From NCBI GenBank assembly GCA_946406115.1, contig OX291551.1, positions 13,144,001 through 13,208,000 of the forward strand: DNA of 64,000 bases, in the 5' to 3' direction. Under the pieces are notes generated by a model that did not search any database, was not told the origin of the DNA, and was given only the letters and a program-made list of their open reading frames with translations. Position numbers and translations under genes: made by a program. Every line of letters starts with the position of its first letter. Positions within the stretch are counted from its first letter, which is position 1. This document shows positions 45,081 to 56,494 of this stretch, in pieces. The DNA is from Apoda limacodes. Taxonomy: Eukaryota; Arthropoda; Insecta; Lepidoptera; Limacodidae.

Positions 45081-45405
45081 CCGCTTACCATCAGGCGGGC
45101 CGTAAGCTTGTTTGCCACCTTAGTGGTATTAAAAAAAAAAAAAAAAAAAAAAAAATGTCTATGATTCGTAAGTCATTTGTACTTATATTTTGTTAGTTTT
45201 AAACCTTTCATAAAATAAATCATAACTTCTCATCTAATGTATAAAATAACTAAACTTGAATATTTGAACGCGCCATTCTAATTTAAAGATGCAATTTGCT
45301 ATAGGTAGTACGTTCATTGAGAATTGTTTACTAATGAAAATTTTTCCGCTGAAACTTGAATAAAAACAAACATTGTATTACAAAAATGTTAAGGTATCGT
45401 CACAT

Positions 45406-46411
45406 CGTTTAACTTTTAAAATTTGCATTGAGAAAGGCCTCTCCAGTTTAATTCTATCCACTTTTTCTAAATCACTTGCAATCTATAAGGTAAGTTTTAG
45501 GAAAATATTTTGGCTACAATTGAACATAAAAAAAAACGGCATTCTCATGTAAAAAAGGCTCACAGTGCTAAGACAACACTACTACAAATAATTACTTAAG
45601 CAAATACTAAGCAATATTGTTCTTTGCCCAAAAATATCGTCATGTTTTACTTATTTATTGCAAATGTCATAGTAATGGCAGCCGCTAAACTATAGCCCTA
45701 TCTAGTTAAAGTTTCCTTATATTGTAGCTTATTTTTTCCCACCGTTTCGCTTTGCCCGAACTTCCTCTACTTATAATATTAGCACAGCAAAATATATATT
45801 ATTACATTGTGGTATTAGGCAATACATAATATTAGGGCCTCACTTGTATCGCTTAAGCTAAACTAACCTATAATTTCGCAACCATATATATTGCTAGCAA
45901 CTGGTATTTAATTAAATTCTTAAAAAAAATATCTAATTAAAACTATCTGTTTCAAACGTTATTTTCGTTGCTAGTTCTTTTATAAATAAACAAAAAACGT
46001 TTTTTTCTTGTGCTTTCAGTCGCGGATTCATTATTCTTGCTCCCAAGCTTTTCTTTTAACACCCACTTATTGTTTTACTTTACTATTAACCCTTTGCGTT
46101 GTTACAAAAACAGTACTTTAAGCTTAAGTACTGAAAATGGGCACATTTTATAGTACCTATAATACAAAAAGCTAGTAATAATATTTAAGTCTAAACAGAA
46201 AATAGCTGAATTGGGTCAATGGCCCTGGATATACAACTAAAACTGATTTTTAACACGTGGTCCCACAAACCCATTCAACATGAGCTCCTGAACCTACTGC
46301 TTGGTGGCACTAGTATTCATAGCTATAATACCCTAAATATATTTATGATACGATAGGAAAAAAGGAAGTTTTGTTTTACGAAGCAAAACCATAAGGTATA
46401 GATACCATTTT
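45406..46411. other. No supported feature
   Basis: AT-rich DNA; nothing recognised. Confidence 0.35.
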
Positions 46412-46489
46412 ACTAGCTGGCCTGGTATAATCTGTTCTGCCCTTTCAGTTGCTTAACATATTTAATGCACTGCAGCACCCATTGTTTAG
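46412..46489 (+). repeat. ACTAGCTGGCC-type repeat fragment
   Basis: ACTAGCTGGCCTGGTATAAT, TTCTGCCCTTTCAG and AATGCACTGCAGCACCCA resemble the pieces at 16849 and 59663; cut by the following LINE. Confidence 0.5.
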
Positions 46490-46962
46490 TACTACGAAGG
46501 TGACAAACGAGCTAATGGTTTGCCTCATAGTAAGCGGTCTCTATAGCCCAAGAACGCTTGCAACAACAGGATCATCACGGGCGTTACGGACCCTTCACAA
46601 ATAAAATAACTTCCTTTTTGAAGAAACCCATATTATAGTTCTTAAAAAAACCTTGGCAGGAAGCTCATTCCACAACCTAAGCTTTCACGGGAGGTAGTTC
46701 CTCTGAAACTACACTGTACGTGACCAGTTAGGTTCCAAGGAGTCAGGTTGAATTTTCTGCCGATGGCGGTGCGATGGTAGAAAGTAACCGTGGTTACCAT
46801 TTCAAACAATTCCTCAGAACACTTCCCATTATACAAATGGTAGAACACAAGGACACCCACTCTGTCGGCGTCGACTTAAGAGTTCGATACGGCTTGTGAC
46901 TTTGGGGTCATCAACGATTCTCTCAGCCCGTCGTTGAACCAAGTCATAAGGGCAAAGTTGTT
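46490..46962 (-). pseudogene. 5'-truncated LINE, minus strand (family of 41962-45155)
   Basis: The 3' UTR lies at about 46490-46590. The minus frame then gives FYHLYNGKCSEELFEMVTTV, TFYHRTAIGRK and other C-terminal motifs. CGTCGTTGAACCAAGTCATA near 46935 marks the upper end. Frameshifted and incomplete. Confidence 0.8.
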
Positions 46963-47140
46963 TTGTTACCGAGGTCCTATGGCCACCTTCCAGCTCTATC
47001 ATTAGACGAGCTCTATGACATCATTATATTGCACTGTTATCAGATTTATTTAGTTATTTATTTGTATGCAAAATTTTAGCTCAATCAGACAACGGGAAGT
47101 GGGTCAAATTTAACTTGCAAGATTTATTACAGACAATAGG
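46963..47140 (+). repeat. Dispersed repeat fragment (related to 38770)
   Basis: GAGGTCCTATGGCCACCTTC, TATGCAAAATTTTAGCTCAA and GGGAAGTGGGTCAAATTTAA are motifs of a repeat family also present at 38770-38990. Confidence 0.45.
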
Positions 47141-47956
47141 ACAGGTGAAACTAAAAAATAGAATCTTTTAATAATAGTTTATAAAGCAATGACTATTTCA
47201 AAACTTTGTATGTGGGTAACTTTTTATTTATTTATGGGTAAATTAACATACTTTACAGATAGATAAAGAGTAAGCACCACTCAATAATTTTCAAGATTTT
47301 AGATAAAGTTTAAAGTGATGAATGATGAAATGAAGAATGTGAACCATTATGATTTGTCCAAATAATCGTTTTCTGTTTTCTTTACCCACTGAATAATCCA
47401 TTCATCACAACGTAAGTGCTGCTGGATTTGACGTGAAACGATACATAATGCTGTGTGACATACAAATTACAGTGTTTTTCTTATTTTTGTTGCAGGCATA
47501 AGATTATAATTTTTTTTGACAAAAGATTAACTTATAATGAGAGGCTGCAAACAGAATAATATTCATAAATCATTTTCTTGTAAGGTACTCAGAATTAAGA
47601 ACGCGCTTGTGTTTTTTGCGTTTTACAGAAGTTCTAATAGATACAAAGGAAATAGAGTTATCTAGTGTTTATTTACTTTTAAAACTAAACTTATTTATTT
47701 TAGTCTCGGCCGTTGTACGAGCCACAAGGCCCCTCCTTGGAAAAGAAGACTTGGGCCATTGTCCACCACGCTGGCCTAGTTGGCGGACGTTCGTCGAGCT
47801 AGTAGCCACTCGACTGTCAGAGTTTTTAAGTTACCCATCAACGCCTCTAACTTGGCTAAACGTGGCGGCTGCTGTCATATGACAACACAGCCAGGACCTA
47901 CAGTTTAACGTGATCTTAGTTTAGTAGTTTAGCATGGAGTAACTTAGAAAAATATG
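47141..47956. other. No gene; repeat scrap at about 47715-47880
   Basis: GGAAAAGAAGACTTGGGCCA and CCACCACGCTGGCCTAGTT are pieces of a common lepidopteran repeat. They account for the GC-rich 91-codon frame ending at 47882. Confidence 0.4.
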
Positions 47957-48030
47957 CCGCTAGGCGGTCACCTATCCCAAAACTAACCATGCCTAACGCT
48001 GCTTAGCTTTGCTCATCTGTTCCGATAGAC
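47957..48030 (-). repeat. 5S-rRNA-like SINE or pseudogene, copy 1
   Basis: The minus strand reads AAGCTAAGCAGCGTTAGGC, GGTTAGTTTTGGGATAGGTG and ACCGCC, the order and spacing of the 3' half of 5S rRNA (AAGCAACGTCGGGC ... GGATGGGTGACCGCC). The 5' half does not match. A similar copy is at 52429-52490. Confidence 0.65.
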
Positions 48031-48216
48031 GAAGCTAGCCGACTAGGCTACGAGGTTTTTTTTTATTTCAGCATTGCAACTTAATTTGTAACATTCATCA
48101 TGTATTGCTATTATTTATAATTAAAAACTGCCCCTATTTCCTCCTATCTAGCGTCATCGTCCGCATCGTTGCGGAACAGCCAACACTCAACTTAAGAGAG
48201 GACGATTTGGGCTAGA

Positions 48217-48460
48217 GCTAGGGTTGCCATACGATCTGTATATACGGGACTGTCACCATATTTGAGGACCTTGTCCCGTATTGCTATTATGTCGTTAAAA
48301 TACGCGTCTGCAGCAATGCGACTGATACAAATCATAAATTTAATGAAAAATTGTATTAAATGGCACCAAAATATATAAATTTTTTAAACTTATTGCTAAT
48401 CTCGAGAGATATAACTTTAAGCGTCCCGTATCAGTTCCCAATAATTATGGCAACCCTAGC
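48217..48460. mobile_element. MITE with perfect 14-bp TIR GCTAGGGTTGCCAT
   Basis: The two ends at 48217-48230 and 48447-48460 are exact inverses. The body contains TTGTCCCGTATTGCTATTAT and AAAATACGCGTCTGC, shared with 53820-53990. 244 bp, non-coding. Confidence 0.8.
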
Positions 48461-48545
48461 TATAGTCCACACGCAAGCCTTGTTCAAATTGTGGCCTTCA
48501 TATACCTACGTTTTTTTTTTGACGTAGATATATGCAGGTTAACTC

Positions 48546-48700
48546 GCTATGTTTTCCTTTACCGAAAAGCCAGTGATGTGAATTATCAATGTACATCCAA
48601 AATTAAGAAAAGGGGTTCATTGGTACACGCCAGGCTCGAACTTCCACCTCTTAGGACGTCCGTAAGGCGTAATCAAGGCCACCACCGACTAAGTGAATAC
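48546..48700 (-). repeat. Lepidopteran tRNA-type SINE, minus copy
   Basis: On the minus strand: GGTGGTGGCCTTGATTACGC (A-box side), GGTGGAAGTTCGAGCCTGGC (B box), GTGTACCAATGAACCCC, then TGGCTTTTCGGTAAAGGAAA and ACATAGCGAG. Same order as the plus copy at 55483-55637. Confidence 0.7.
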
Positions 48701-49849
48701 TATGTCCTGTAGCTATTTACAAATTAAATTTCACAAAAAGATAACTAGGAAATAATATGAGCGAAACCAAACAAAGACAGTCAATACCGATAGTAATATT
48801 TTAATTATGTGCTTTTTGACAAACAGAACTCTAAGTTCTTCTAAGACATACCTATTCCAAATGATAACTGAATTTGTCATAAAAAAATTAAATAAACAAA
48901 TTGTCATGTACTGCCTTTAAATAGCAATTAAATAGTAGAATCATTTAAACAGGCATAATAGGGTAATCGCTTCCTTTTATGGTTCACACTAACAAAAGTG
49001 GCAAAGCTAGCCACTTTTATAAAAAATTACGCCGTATAACTTTTAACAAATTATTCATTCACATTCATTCGCGGAATAAACTAGTTTTATCCTTATTCTT
49101 AGAACTTTGGAAATACTAAACTATTTTATTATAAGTGCCGGAAATCTTTTAATCCGATGAGTGTTGGCCCGAGCCGAAGGCGAGGGTTATGAGTGGTATG
49201 AATAACCCTAAAATTAGATAAATTAACCTTTTTGTCAATAATATTTTAATTTTTTTTTATGTTGGGTATATACACATATGCTTATTCTGCGAAACTTTAA
49301 TTTTAGTCCACACAGAAATACAGTAATTCAGTAATACGCAAGGTTATGGTTTTATTTTCTCTGTATGCTGCAACCGTACAAAATAAATACAAGAGTCCGT
49401 ATTTCTCCCTCTAACACATACTGTTACATATAGACATAAGTTTGAAGAAGCAACGACGGATATCGAAAATAGAAATAATATCCTGTACACACCAACGACA
49501 TCCGCTGCCGGCAACAAGATAAGATCCGCTCGCATGTGCACTTCCTTCTTAGTATAAGCCAGTAAACGAAAACATTTAATTTCATAAGTTTTCCTTAACG
49601 GAAAGGAAATAAAGAAAACATATTGAATGTTCTATGTATTTATTAATTTTATCTTTAAAAAATTTGTAGACATATTAAAATAGGTAACTAAAAAAATGTC
49701 CAAAGTGGCCAGAGGTTTTTTAAGAGCCGATTTCATTTTTCCAAAGTTACAAAGCGGAGTCCAATAATTGTATTATTCAATTTTCGCCTCGTTTCAGAGT
49801 AAATTGTTAATTTACGCGTAAATGCCTTTGAAACATACACATTAAAAAC
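48701..49849. other. No supported feature
   Basis: Mostly AT-rich; a short GC-rich GGCCCGAGCCGAAGGCGAGG at 49168 is unexplained. A 65-codon minus frame at 49344 has no domain. Confidence 0.35.
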
Positions 49850-50310
49850 TTTTTAACAAAAAAAAAATAATTACTTACTTTGAAGTTGGTTTTATGCAAG
49901 CGAAGTGTGTTATAAACTGTTATTTACATATAAACCAACTTCAAACTGTAATTCAGTTCAGATATTTGGATATAAGTAATTATTTTTACCTTTTTAGTGA
50001 ATCTTTTTGAAGGCAGTTTTTTTTGTTAAAAAGTTTTTATGTTTTACTTTTTAGTGACGAATTGCTTTTTTCGTACACTAAAAAGTAACATCCAAAATAG
50101 TTACAAAATGTTATACAATCATCAACATAAAAGGGTTTACCAGTTTTGAATGCACTACATTATATGGGACCATCTCGGAAGCATACCCTTTTAAATAAAT
50201 AAAGAATTTTGCAAATCCGTCTATATGTGACGGAGTTATGCCCGAACATACATAAAAAAAAATTCAGATGAATTGAGAACCTCCTACTTTTTTTGAAGTC
50301 GGTTAAAAAG
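49850..50310. repeat. MITE-like repeat ending AACCTCCTACTTTTTTTGAA
   Basis: The right end GAACCTCCTACTTTTTTTGA and AGTCGGTTAAAAAG match the ends of the element at 5768-6124. AACTTTTTAACAAAAAA and TTTTTTGTTAAAAAGTTTTT within it form an inverted pair (49850 and 50022). Left border uncertain. Confidence 0.4.
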
Positions 50311-51639
50311 AAGAGAAAGCTAATAATGTCTGGAATTAAAGGTGCTCAATACTGGACATTCATGACTGTATTGAGAATTAATCACCATGGATAGACGTCC
50401 ACCTGCTTGGTGTTGAGGGGGTTCCATATGTATCTGTGTGTCTATATGTATGTATTTATATATGTACTATCTGAAGCTAGCGGCTGACCATACGTTTAAT
50501 TTAGTTTGGTTTAGGATCATGCCTGGATTATAGTAAGAAAGCATGCTTGTAGATATAGTTCATGGGATATATAGTCTATATCACTTCGGTTAGTCAGTAC
50601 GACATTTTACCTAGATAAAACTATCGTTGTTAACCGACTAAGACCTATACCGTATCACATACGATAAACTGTATTCTACATTTTGTATAAAACACAATTG
50701 TTAAGTTTTGTTACCATAACCAGGAATCAAACCTAAAACTGTCGACACAGCAGATAGATGCACTTACCAATTCATAACTTTTAAACTTGAAACCTGACTA
50801 TAACGAGTGTAAGCAAGTGGAACCAAAAACTTATAATAATAATGTTTCCCTTAATTTTTTTTCAGAGGTGTTAAAATAATATAAAATGTGTGTTACTTAC
50901 ATTTTATTTTGTTTGATAGGCAATATTGTATTATGTATATTGTATTGTAAGTAGGAGACTTAAAGAGCGGTCTTTAGAGTTAAGGTTCGACAAAATTACT
51001 CGGCTCGCGATAGTGACACACACGTTCATACAATCTCATTAAGTTGTCAACAGATGAAGCAGTTGTGTTGTGTTGAACTAATTTTATTCTATGTTTTAAA
51101 AACAATTAAAAGTGATTTTAATATTTTTTTAGATATGTATGAACACGTAGGTACATCATTTATTACCGAAATTATCTAGGTGATAGCTTCAACACACAAA
51201 AGGCGACGATTTATCTCTGTTACCGGCTTGCGGCTCGTTGGTGTTACACACGACCAGCCGAGGCGGGCTACGAGCAAGCAAGCGGGTGGATTTTAAGTTC
51301 GTGTTCTTAGGCATTCTTACTAGAACGTCTATCACCCATTGAACGCTTTTTCCTAGTTGATTTAAATTTGTTTCAAAATATACGTCGATTACCCTTTGTA
51401 ACGCAAAGTTTTAAAACGCATTCAAATCAGCACTTATTATCGGCTTATAAAAGTATTTACCCATACAGATCTTTTAAAATATAGTATTACATAACGACGA
51501 TTAACCCCAAAGAGATAGTCAGAGACATTACGAAGGTATGTTTATGATAGTAATATCTACGTTTCACCGATGGTATACCGTCCAACAAACGAATGAGTGG
51601 TGAGCTCCTCGCAATCGGCAAAAACCAGTATGGATACAA
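50311..51639. other. No gene; SINE-like B box at about 50720
   Basis: The minus strand near 50695-50760 has GTTTTAGGTTTGATTCCTGG, a B-box-like word. A GC-rich patch at 51200-51300 (CTCGTTGGTGTTACACACGA) is unassigned. Confidence 0.3.
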
Positions 51640-51735
51640 CTTTATAATCTATATTTTAACAATTTTCATTGATCCTACTTGGGATCAAACCCGAACCTTC
51701 GACATGGCAACCCAAAATTCTACCACTTGTTCCTT
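51640..51735 (-). repeat. tRNA-derived SINE-like sequence
   Basis: Minus strand AGTGGTAGAATTTTGGGTTG and GGTTCGGGTTTGATCCCAAG give A- and B-box spacing like a tRNA-derived head. Confidence 0.45.
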
Positions 51736-51869
51736 TTTTTATTAAATAACATTTCGACGAGAAAATAAAGAGCAAGAAGTCTACTTAGTTTTTTGAGTCT
51801 TTAGGCAGAAGTAATAATAATAATAATAGTCATGGTTTCCTTTATCTGGCACCAGAATAACATAACTTA

Positions 51870-52010
51870 GTGGCTGGCTACAACCCCGACTAAGTTTAAT
51901 AAGACGGTGCCACCTGTCCCCTAATGCAAACTTATGTCCTTACACCTAGCGCATTTACTTAAGTTAGATGACTGCAATTTGACGAGAAATTAAAACCACA
52001 CAGGGGTCCG
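51870..52010 (+). repeat. Diverged relative of the 119-bp repeat
   Basis: CCGACTAAGTTTAATAAGAC and GCCACCTGTCCCCTA correspond to CAGCTAAGTTTAATAAGACG and CCACCTGTCGTCTA in the copies at 36438 and 54153. Confidence 0.5.
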
Positions 52011-52334
52011 TTCTTTAAAATTTTACATAATTTTATAAATCATTTTTTAGTCGGGTAAAAGCCGCCTCCATGTATGTAGCTAAGGATTAAAAAACCATTA
52101 AGGACAAATGGTATTCAGGATGTTAAATTTCTTACGTACCTTAAGATTGGTAAATGGGACTTTCTTATTAATCCTACTTTGTCATCAGTGTTTTTATCGT
52201 ATAAAGTAAAAAAAGTTCGCAGCGAATCGAACACAGTGGAGGAAACTAACTATGCAGAACTCACGCCTTACCTTACTTTTGTCTGTTTCTTTGTAAAAAA
52301 ACAAGAAAAAATATGGTTACACAACATAATAAAA

Positions 52335-53490
52335 AAAAACCGGTCAAGTGCAAGTCGGACCCGCGCACCGAGGGTTGTGTATCTACCATCATTAACGTAA
52401 TTTACAATCAGAAATAAAAACAGAAAGTGTTCCGCTAAGCGGTCACCCACCCAATTACTAACGAAGCCCGACGTTGCTTAATTTTTAATATCATTTCCAA
52501 CAAACAAATGGGTTAGATACTGTTTCGCTTAACAATAGCTAGACGGCGCTAATGGCGTAAATGGTTTGGGTCCGTCTCACACTTGGCCGTTATGTATTAT
52601 TTTTTGGTAGAGCTTGGTTGTAATCACTACAAGACTATATGTGTTACTGTTTTTAAGATAAAGAAACTAGATTATAATTTTGTACCCTGTACCGCCAAAC
52701 GCCGTAAATCTAATACCTTTAAACGAGCAATTCTTGTATATGTAAATATATATATTATATATATATTTATAATGTGAATATTGAAAGTGGCTTCGACGAT
52801 TTTTATGAAATTTAACGTGCAGGGGGCGATAAAGCGATCTAGCTAGGTTTCAATTTTAGAAAACGTAAGTGTTGGTATTCCGAATTATAAAATTTTATTT
52901 TTTGTAATGTTACACGTTCCATAAACTTATATTTAATAATACCTGTTTTACACAACTACCAACTTCATCTAAGTACCGATTGATGGAAATTGTACGAAAT
53001 TTTGTACTTATCCGACTACATTTGTAAGTTGGTCGACTATTACTTATTAATTGTAAAACTTTCTTTGCTATGATGGTAATGATGGTAGGTTGCTATAATT
53101 TTTTATTAACCCAAGAACAGCCATTTAGCTGGTAGTGGGAGGGAACCTGGCCTCTAACAAAAATTTGCACTTTCCAGTTTAATATTACGTAAACGCATTC
53201 CTAAATCGAAAAACCCTAAAAATTTTTAAACGAGTTATATACAGCTATTTATCCCACTCTATGGGGTAGACAAGAAAAAAAAATCCCACCTTACGTGTAA
53301 GGGAGGTGGCCTAAAAATTTTTTTTATAATTTTTTTTACCACTTTGTCGGTCTATAGAATATGTATATCCATGCCAAATTGCTGCTTTTTAGTACTTATG
53401 ATTTCTGAACTAAGCCGCGGACAGACAGACGGATGGCCATGGCAAAACTATTAAGGTTCCTTGTTGGCTACGGAACCCTAAAAACTAGAA
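52335..53490 (+). repeat. Possible long palindromic-head repeat with decayed ends
   Basis: Head CCGGTCAAGTGCAAGTCGGA at 52340 and tail GGACAGACAGACGGATGGCC, GGCTACGGAACCCTAAAAAC at 53415-53485 are the two ends of a related family. The 1.1-kb interior includes the 5S-like piece at 52429 and unassigned AT-rich DNA, so the two ends may belong to different insertions. Confidence 0.35.
52429..52490 (-). repeat. 5S-rRNA-like SINE or pseudogene, copy 2
   Basis: The minus strand reads AATTAAGCAACGTCGGGCTT, then GTTAGTAATTGGGTGGGTGA and CCGCTTAGCGGAAC, very close to the 5S rRNA 3' half. The upstream sequence (to 52560) is not 5S. Confidence 0.7.
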
Positions 53491-53819
53491 GAAAAAGGGG
53501 TTTTCGTCATTTTTATAGTCCTTGTAAAAATTATAGAATGGGTTTAAAATACCCAATATAGTATTATATAATATTATACATATATGTTTTAACACATTGT
53601 ATAATTTTTTGTCGTCCATTTTGTCCACGTGTCGAATATGGTTGTAAGCAAATACAACCGGCACATTCCTTTCGCTTTCTGTCTGACAATGTTCATACAG
53701 ATTCAGGTAATACAACTACATATTTCGCTCACGCATCGTTTCGCAGGCTCGCCTTTGGTTTGTCATGGCGCATGGCGTCTCACGCCTTTCGGTTTGTCAT
53801 GGTTTTGGTACCCTTTATG
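53491..53819. other. No supported gene
   Basis: Frames of 76 (minus) and 108 (plus, 53629) codons overlap here; the second runs into the MITE at 53820. A GGTTTGTCATGG word is repeated at 53756 and 53789. No domain seen. Confidence 0.3.
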
Positions 53820-53990
53820 TAGGGTTGACATTGGTCTCGTATATAGGTACAAGACTATCCCCATATATGAGAACCTCGTCCCGTATTGCTATTTTGTCCC
53901 GTTTTTGTCAAAATACGCGTATGCTGCAAAACGAATGTCGCTAATCGGCAATTAAATGAAAAATTCAAAAAAATGGCACCAAAAACCAAA
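53820..53990 (+). mobile_element. Truncated MITE related to 48217-48460
   Basis: TAGGGTTGACATTGG, CTCGTCCCGTATTGCTATTT and AAAATACGCGTATGCTGCAA match the 48.2-kb element; the right TIR is absent. Confidence 0.65.
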
Positions 53991-54152
53991 CCAAAATCGC
54001 GATGCTTTTGGTTCGCTCTCTGTTTCATAAGGCCTTTAGCGACATGAGTTATTTATCTTTACATATGCTACACAGACACTTACGTCTTCGAATTACTAAA
54101 TTAAAAGTTAAATACAGTAATTCTATTTTGGCTTATAGCCGCAGTCTGTGCT

Positions 54153-54271
54153 ACAGTTTCAGGCGTTCTGGCTCGCAAGTTACATAAATTAAAGCTTAGC
54201 GGTCCCAGCTAAGTTTAATAAGACGCCACCTGTCGTCTACTGCGGATTTACTCTTAATTGCTGTTCAACAT
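54153..54271 (+). repeat. 119-bp near-identical repeat, copy 2
   Basis: Three mismatches to 36438-36556 over 119 bp, same orientation. It overlaps the end of a 61-codon frame, which is not a gene. Confidence 0.75.
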
Positions 54272-55482
54272 TACAGTTGTAGTCGCTCAGGGGACAGTTG
54301 TACTTAGTTTTACTTATTTAAACGATTTATTAACTGCCCTAGGTTAAATTGAGTGTATTTTCGAATTGAACATAAATATTTGTCGTTTATTTAAATTGTT
54401 CTTTAAACTTATTTTAAAATTAATGATCTTAAACGCAGCACAACCGGGCGATCGTGAGTATGCGTGACGAGGCATAGCCGAGGCTCGCATCACAGAGTCC
54501 GGTAATGCTCACTTGTGGCCAAGGCTTGTATAGTGCTTATCTCAAACATTGCGTGTAAAAAAACTAAATAAATTAACAACTGTATTGACAATAATAAAAA
54601 TAGTATAGGTATTTTTGTCGCCAATTCACCGCGTTCGAATGTCGATTGCTTTTTTACTTTTTTAAAATAATTTAATGGCGCATTCTTTTTATTGTGCCAG
54701 TCCGAAATTTGAATAAAACTTGATGAGTTATCTCTTTAGTTATCAATGTTCGGGTTTAGAAAAGTGCGTTCCATTTTTAAATTTCATATTTGACCGCTCG
54801 ATCACTCAAGCGTGAGAAAACATTGCGGGGTCACTCTCTGATAATGTACTGCAAAAATGTGTGTGCATGATATGGTCGCATATCGTAGCATGTTTGAAAA
54901 AAAAAATTTAACGGGTCTTATGGATTGACATATCCGCCAGAAATACGATAAATTTATCGTAGTAAGACTAATTTAATTTAACCCAACAAAATATTAATTC
55001 AAAAGTGTTAATTAGTAAACATAATAAAAATATCATAATTACATACGAAATACGTTTAATAGATTTAAGCCAGTACACATTACATGCGCAGCCGAGAGCC
55101 AAGGCAGTTGTTATTGCAAAATTAATTGGCGAGTAATTGGCTGCGCCCGATTGCGTTACGTCTGAAGGCAGCCCTGCTATTGACTGCTAGTTAATTAGAG
55201 TAGAACAGGGGGAACAATGCGTTATAAACGGTGGGTTCGAATGGATTAAATAGGAAAAAGACGGTCTGGGGTAGACAGGCACGTTTCAGGTTTCGAAAAA
55301 TATTACCAACTTTTAATCAGACCTAGACTAATCGTTAATAACTTTCTTGCTTGCTACCTTACACTAATATATTTCTACGCTGTTTCATGCATATTGGATA
55401 TACTTTATAAATAGGTTTTTCACGTTTAATATTAACCTGATAATTGAGATAAGTTGTTTGATTACGTCGTAAATGAAAGACA
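54272..55482. other. No gene recognised
   Basis: The hairpin arm GATATGGTCGCATATCGTAG recurs at 54868. A GC-richer patch at 55080-55210 (GCAGCCGAGAGCCAAGGCAG ... GATTGCGTTACGTCTGAAGG) is unassigned. Confidence 0.35.
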
Positions 55483-55637
55483 GTGGTGGCCTAGTATTTA
55501 CGATTTCACCTTGCATCCTAAAAGGTGGAACTCCGAACCCGGCGTGTACCATTGTGTCTTTTTCTTAATTTCTCGAGTACATTGATTATTCACACCACTG
55601 GCTTTTCGGTGAAGGAACACAACGCGAGGAAACCTAA
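55483..55637 (+). repeat. Lepidopteran tRNA-type SINE, plus copy
   Basis: CAGTGGTGGCCTAGTATTTA, AAAGGTGGAACTCCGAACCC, GGCGTGTACCATTGTGTC and ACTGGCTTTTCGGTGAAGGA, AACACAACGCGAGGAAACC are the head-to-tail parts of the same SINE as 48546-48700. Confidence 0.7.
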
Positions 55638-55879
55638 AAACGTAAAAACAAAAAAGACGTATGTGAAGTCCATAATCCGTACTGTTCCTGCATGTGGTCT
55701 ATGGCCCAAAACGCCTTTGACGACCTCATTCCGCCTTGTTCGATTTTTTTTTACCTCCGTCGTAAAATATACAAACCGGAACCAAAAGTTAAACTTAACA
55801 AAATGAAACGAAACTTTCGCATGATAGCAGAAGCACAGCTCCATTATAATATTTTATTTATATTTTTTATGATTTTTTA

Positions 55880-56040
55880 ATAGATTAACTATTGAGTTAC
55901 TTGTTCTCGGTACTAACCAATATTGTGAGCTGGAGGGGACTGGGAAGTTTTAAAAATAGTATTTCATAACTTTGACGATTAAAAAGTGTTTGTAAAAACC
56001 TAATTTAAATAAAAATATTTGACTTTAACTTTTACTTTTT
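55880..56040 (+). mobile_element. Solo LINE 3' end with decayed TTGACT tail
   Basis: AACTATTGAGTTACTTGTTC, TAACTTTGACGATTAAAAAG and AATAAAAATATTTGACTTTA parallel 28855-29018 of the broken LINE, with more divergence than the other solo ends. Confidence 0.7.
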
Positions 56041-56494
56041 TGCCCCGATTTTAGAAGAGAAATTTTAGTGACGAACAGCGCACTAAATTTAACGTAACTT
56101 CTGAACTGTTAACAAACATTTATTCAGACGTATAGCTTTATATATCATTAGGTTTTGTCTGTTTGTACCTGAATTTACATGTTTGCTTCGCTGCAGTCCT
56201 TTATGGACTACTATGACACTCTTGACCACCTTAAACGACGCTATTTAAAATATTTTATCACAAATTCTGTATTGCTCCCTTTTCGATAATTCGTGGTGTC
56301 AAGTCTTTTTACCAATCCGTTTTGGAGGCATAGGCATCCGAAAAATTAGTAATTTTTATGTCTTCCGTCCATGCTACGGTGGATTTGTACTACAAAATAG
56401 TGTACCCTTCTATAAGCAACATGCCTATTACTTATAAGGACCAAGATAGGAAGGCGTAGTCAATCGCCAGCCTAAATGACTCTTTTCCAATTAT
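56041..56494. other. No supported feature
   Basis: Unassigned DNA. Confidence 0.3.

Larger units (their letters stand above)
41962..45155 (+). mobile_element. Long APE-type LINE with 5' monomers, internal deletion and poly(A)
   Basis: Starts at or just before a tandem pair of 48-bp monomers (41970 and 42018), followed by a GC-rich 5' region, endonuclease, part of the polymerase, 3' UTR and a 25-bp poly(A) at 45131-45155. Its 3' UTR (GCAAGCGTCCATAGGCTACG, CCGCTTACCATCAGGCGG) is the source motif for at least six shorter copies in the window. Target duplication not resolved; AATGT near both sides is too short to trust. About 130 residues of the polymerase are deleted, so it is dead. Confidence 0.85.
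39370..45405 (+). repeat. Unidentified 2.3-kb repeat, copy B, split by two LINEs
   Basis: Homologous to 3340-5690 in the same orientation: 39490-40490, then 41311-41960, then 45155-45405. Together these are about 2.0 kb of host repeat. The gaps are the jockey-like end (40491-41310) and the long LINE (about 41962-45155). GCTAAGCGTTCAGGACTTGC and CTAACCAGCCAAAATAGTAA are unchanged between copies, while other parts carry small indels. Confidence 0.8.

Noticed and set aside
53629..53955. 108-codon open frame
   Set aside because: Its second half is the MITE at 53820 and its first half has no recognisable feature.
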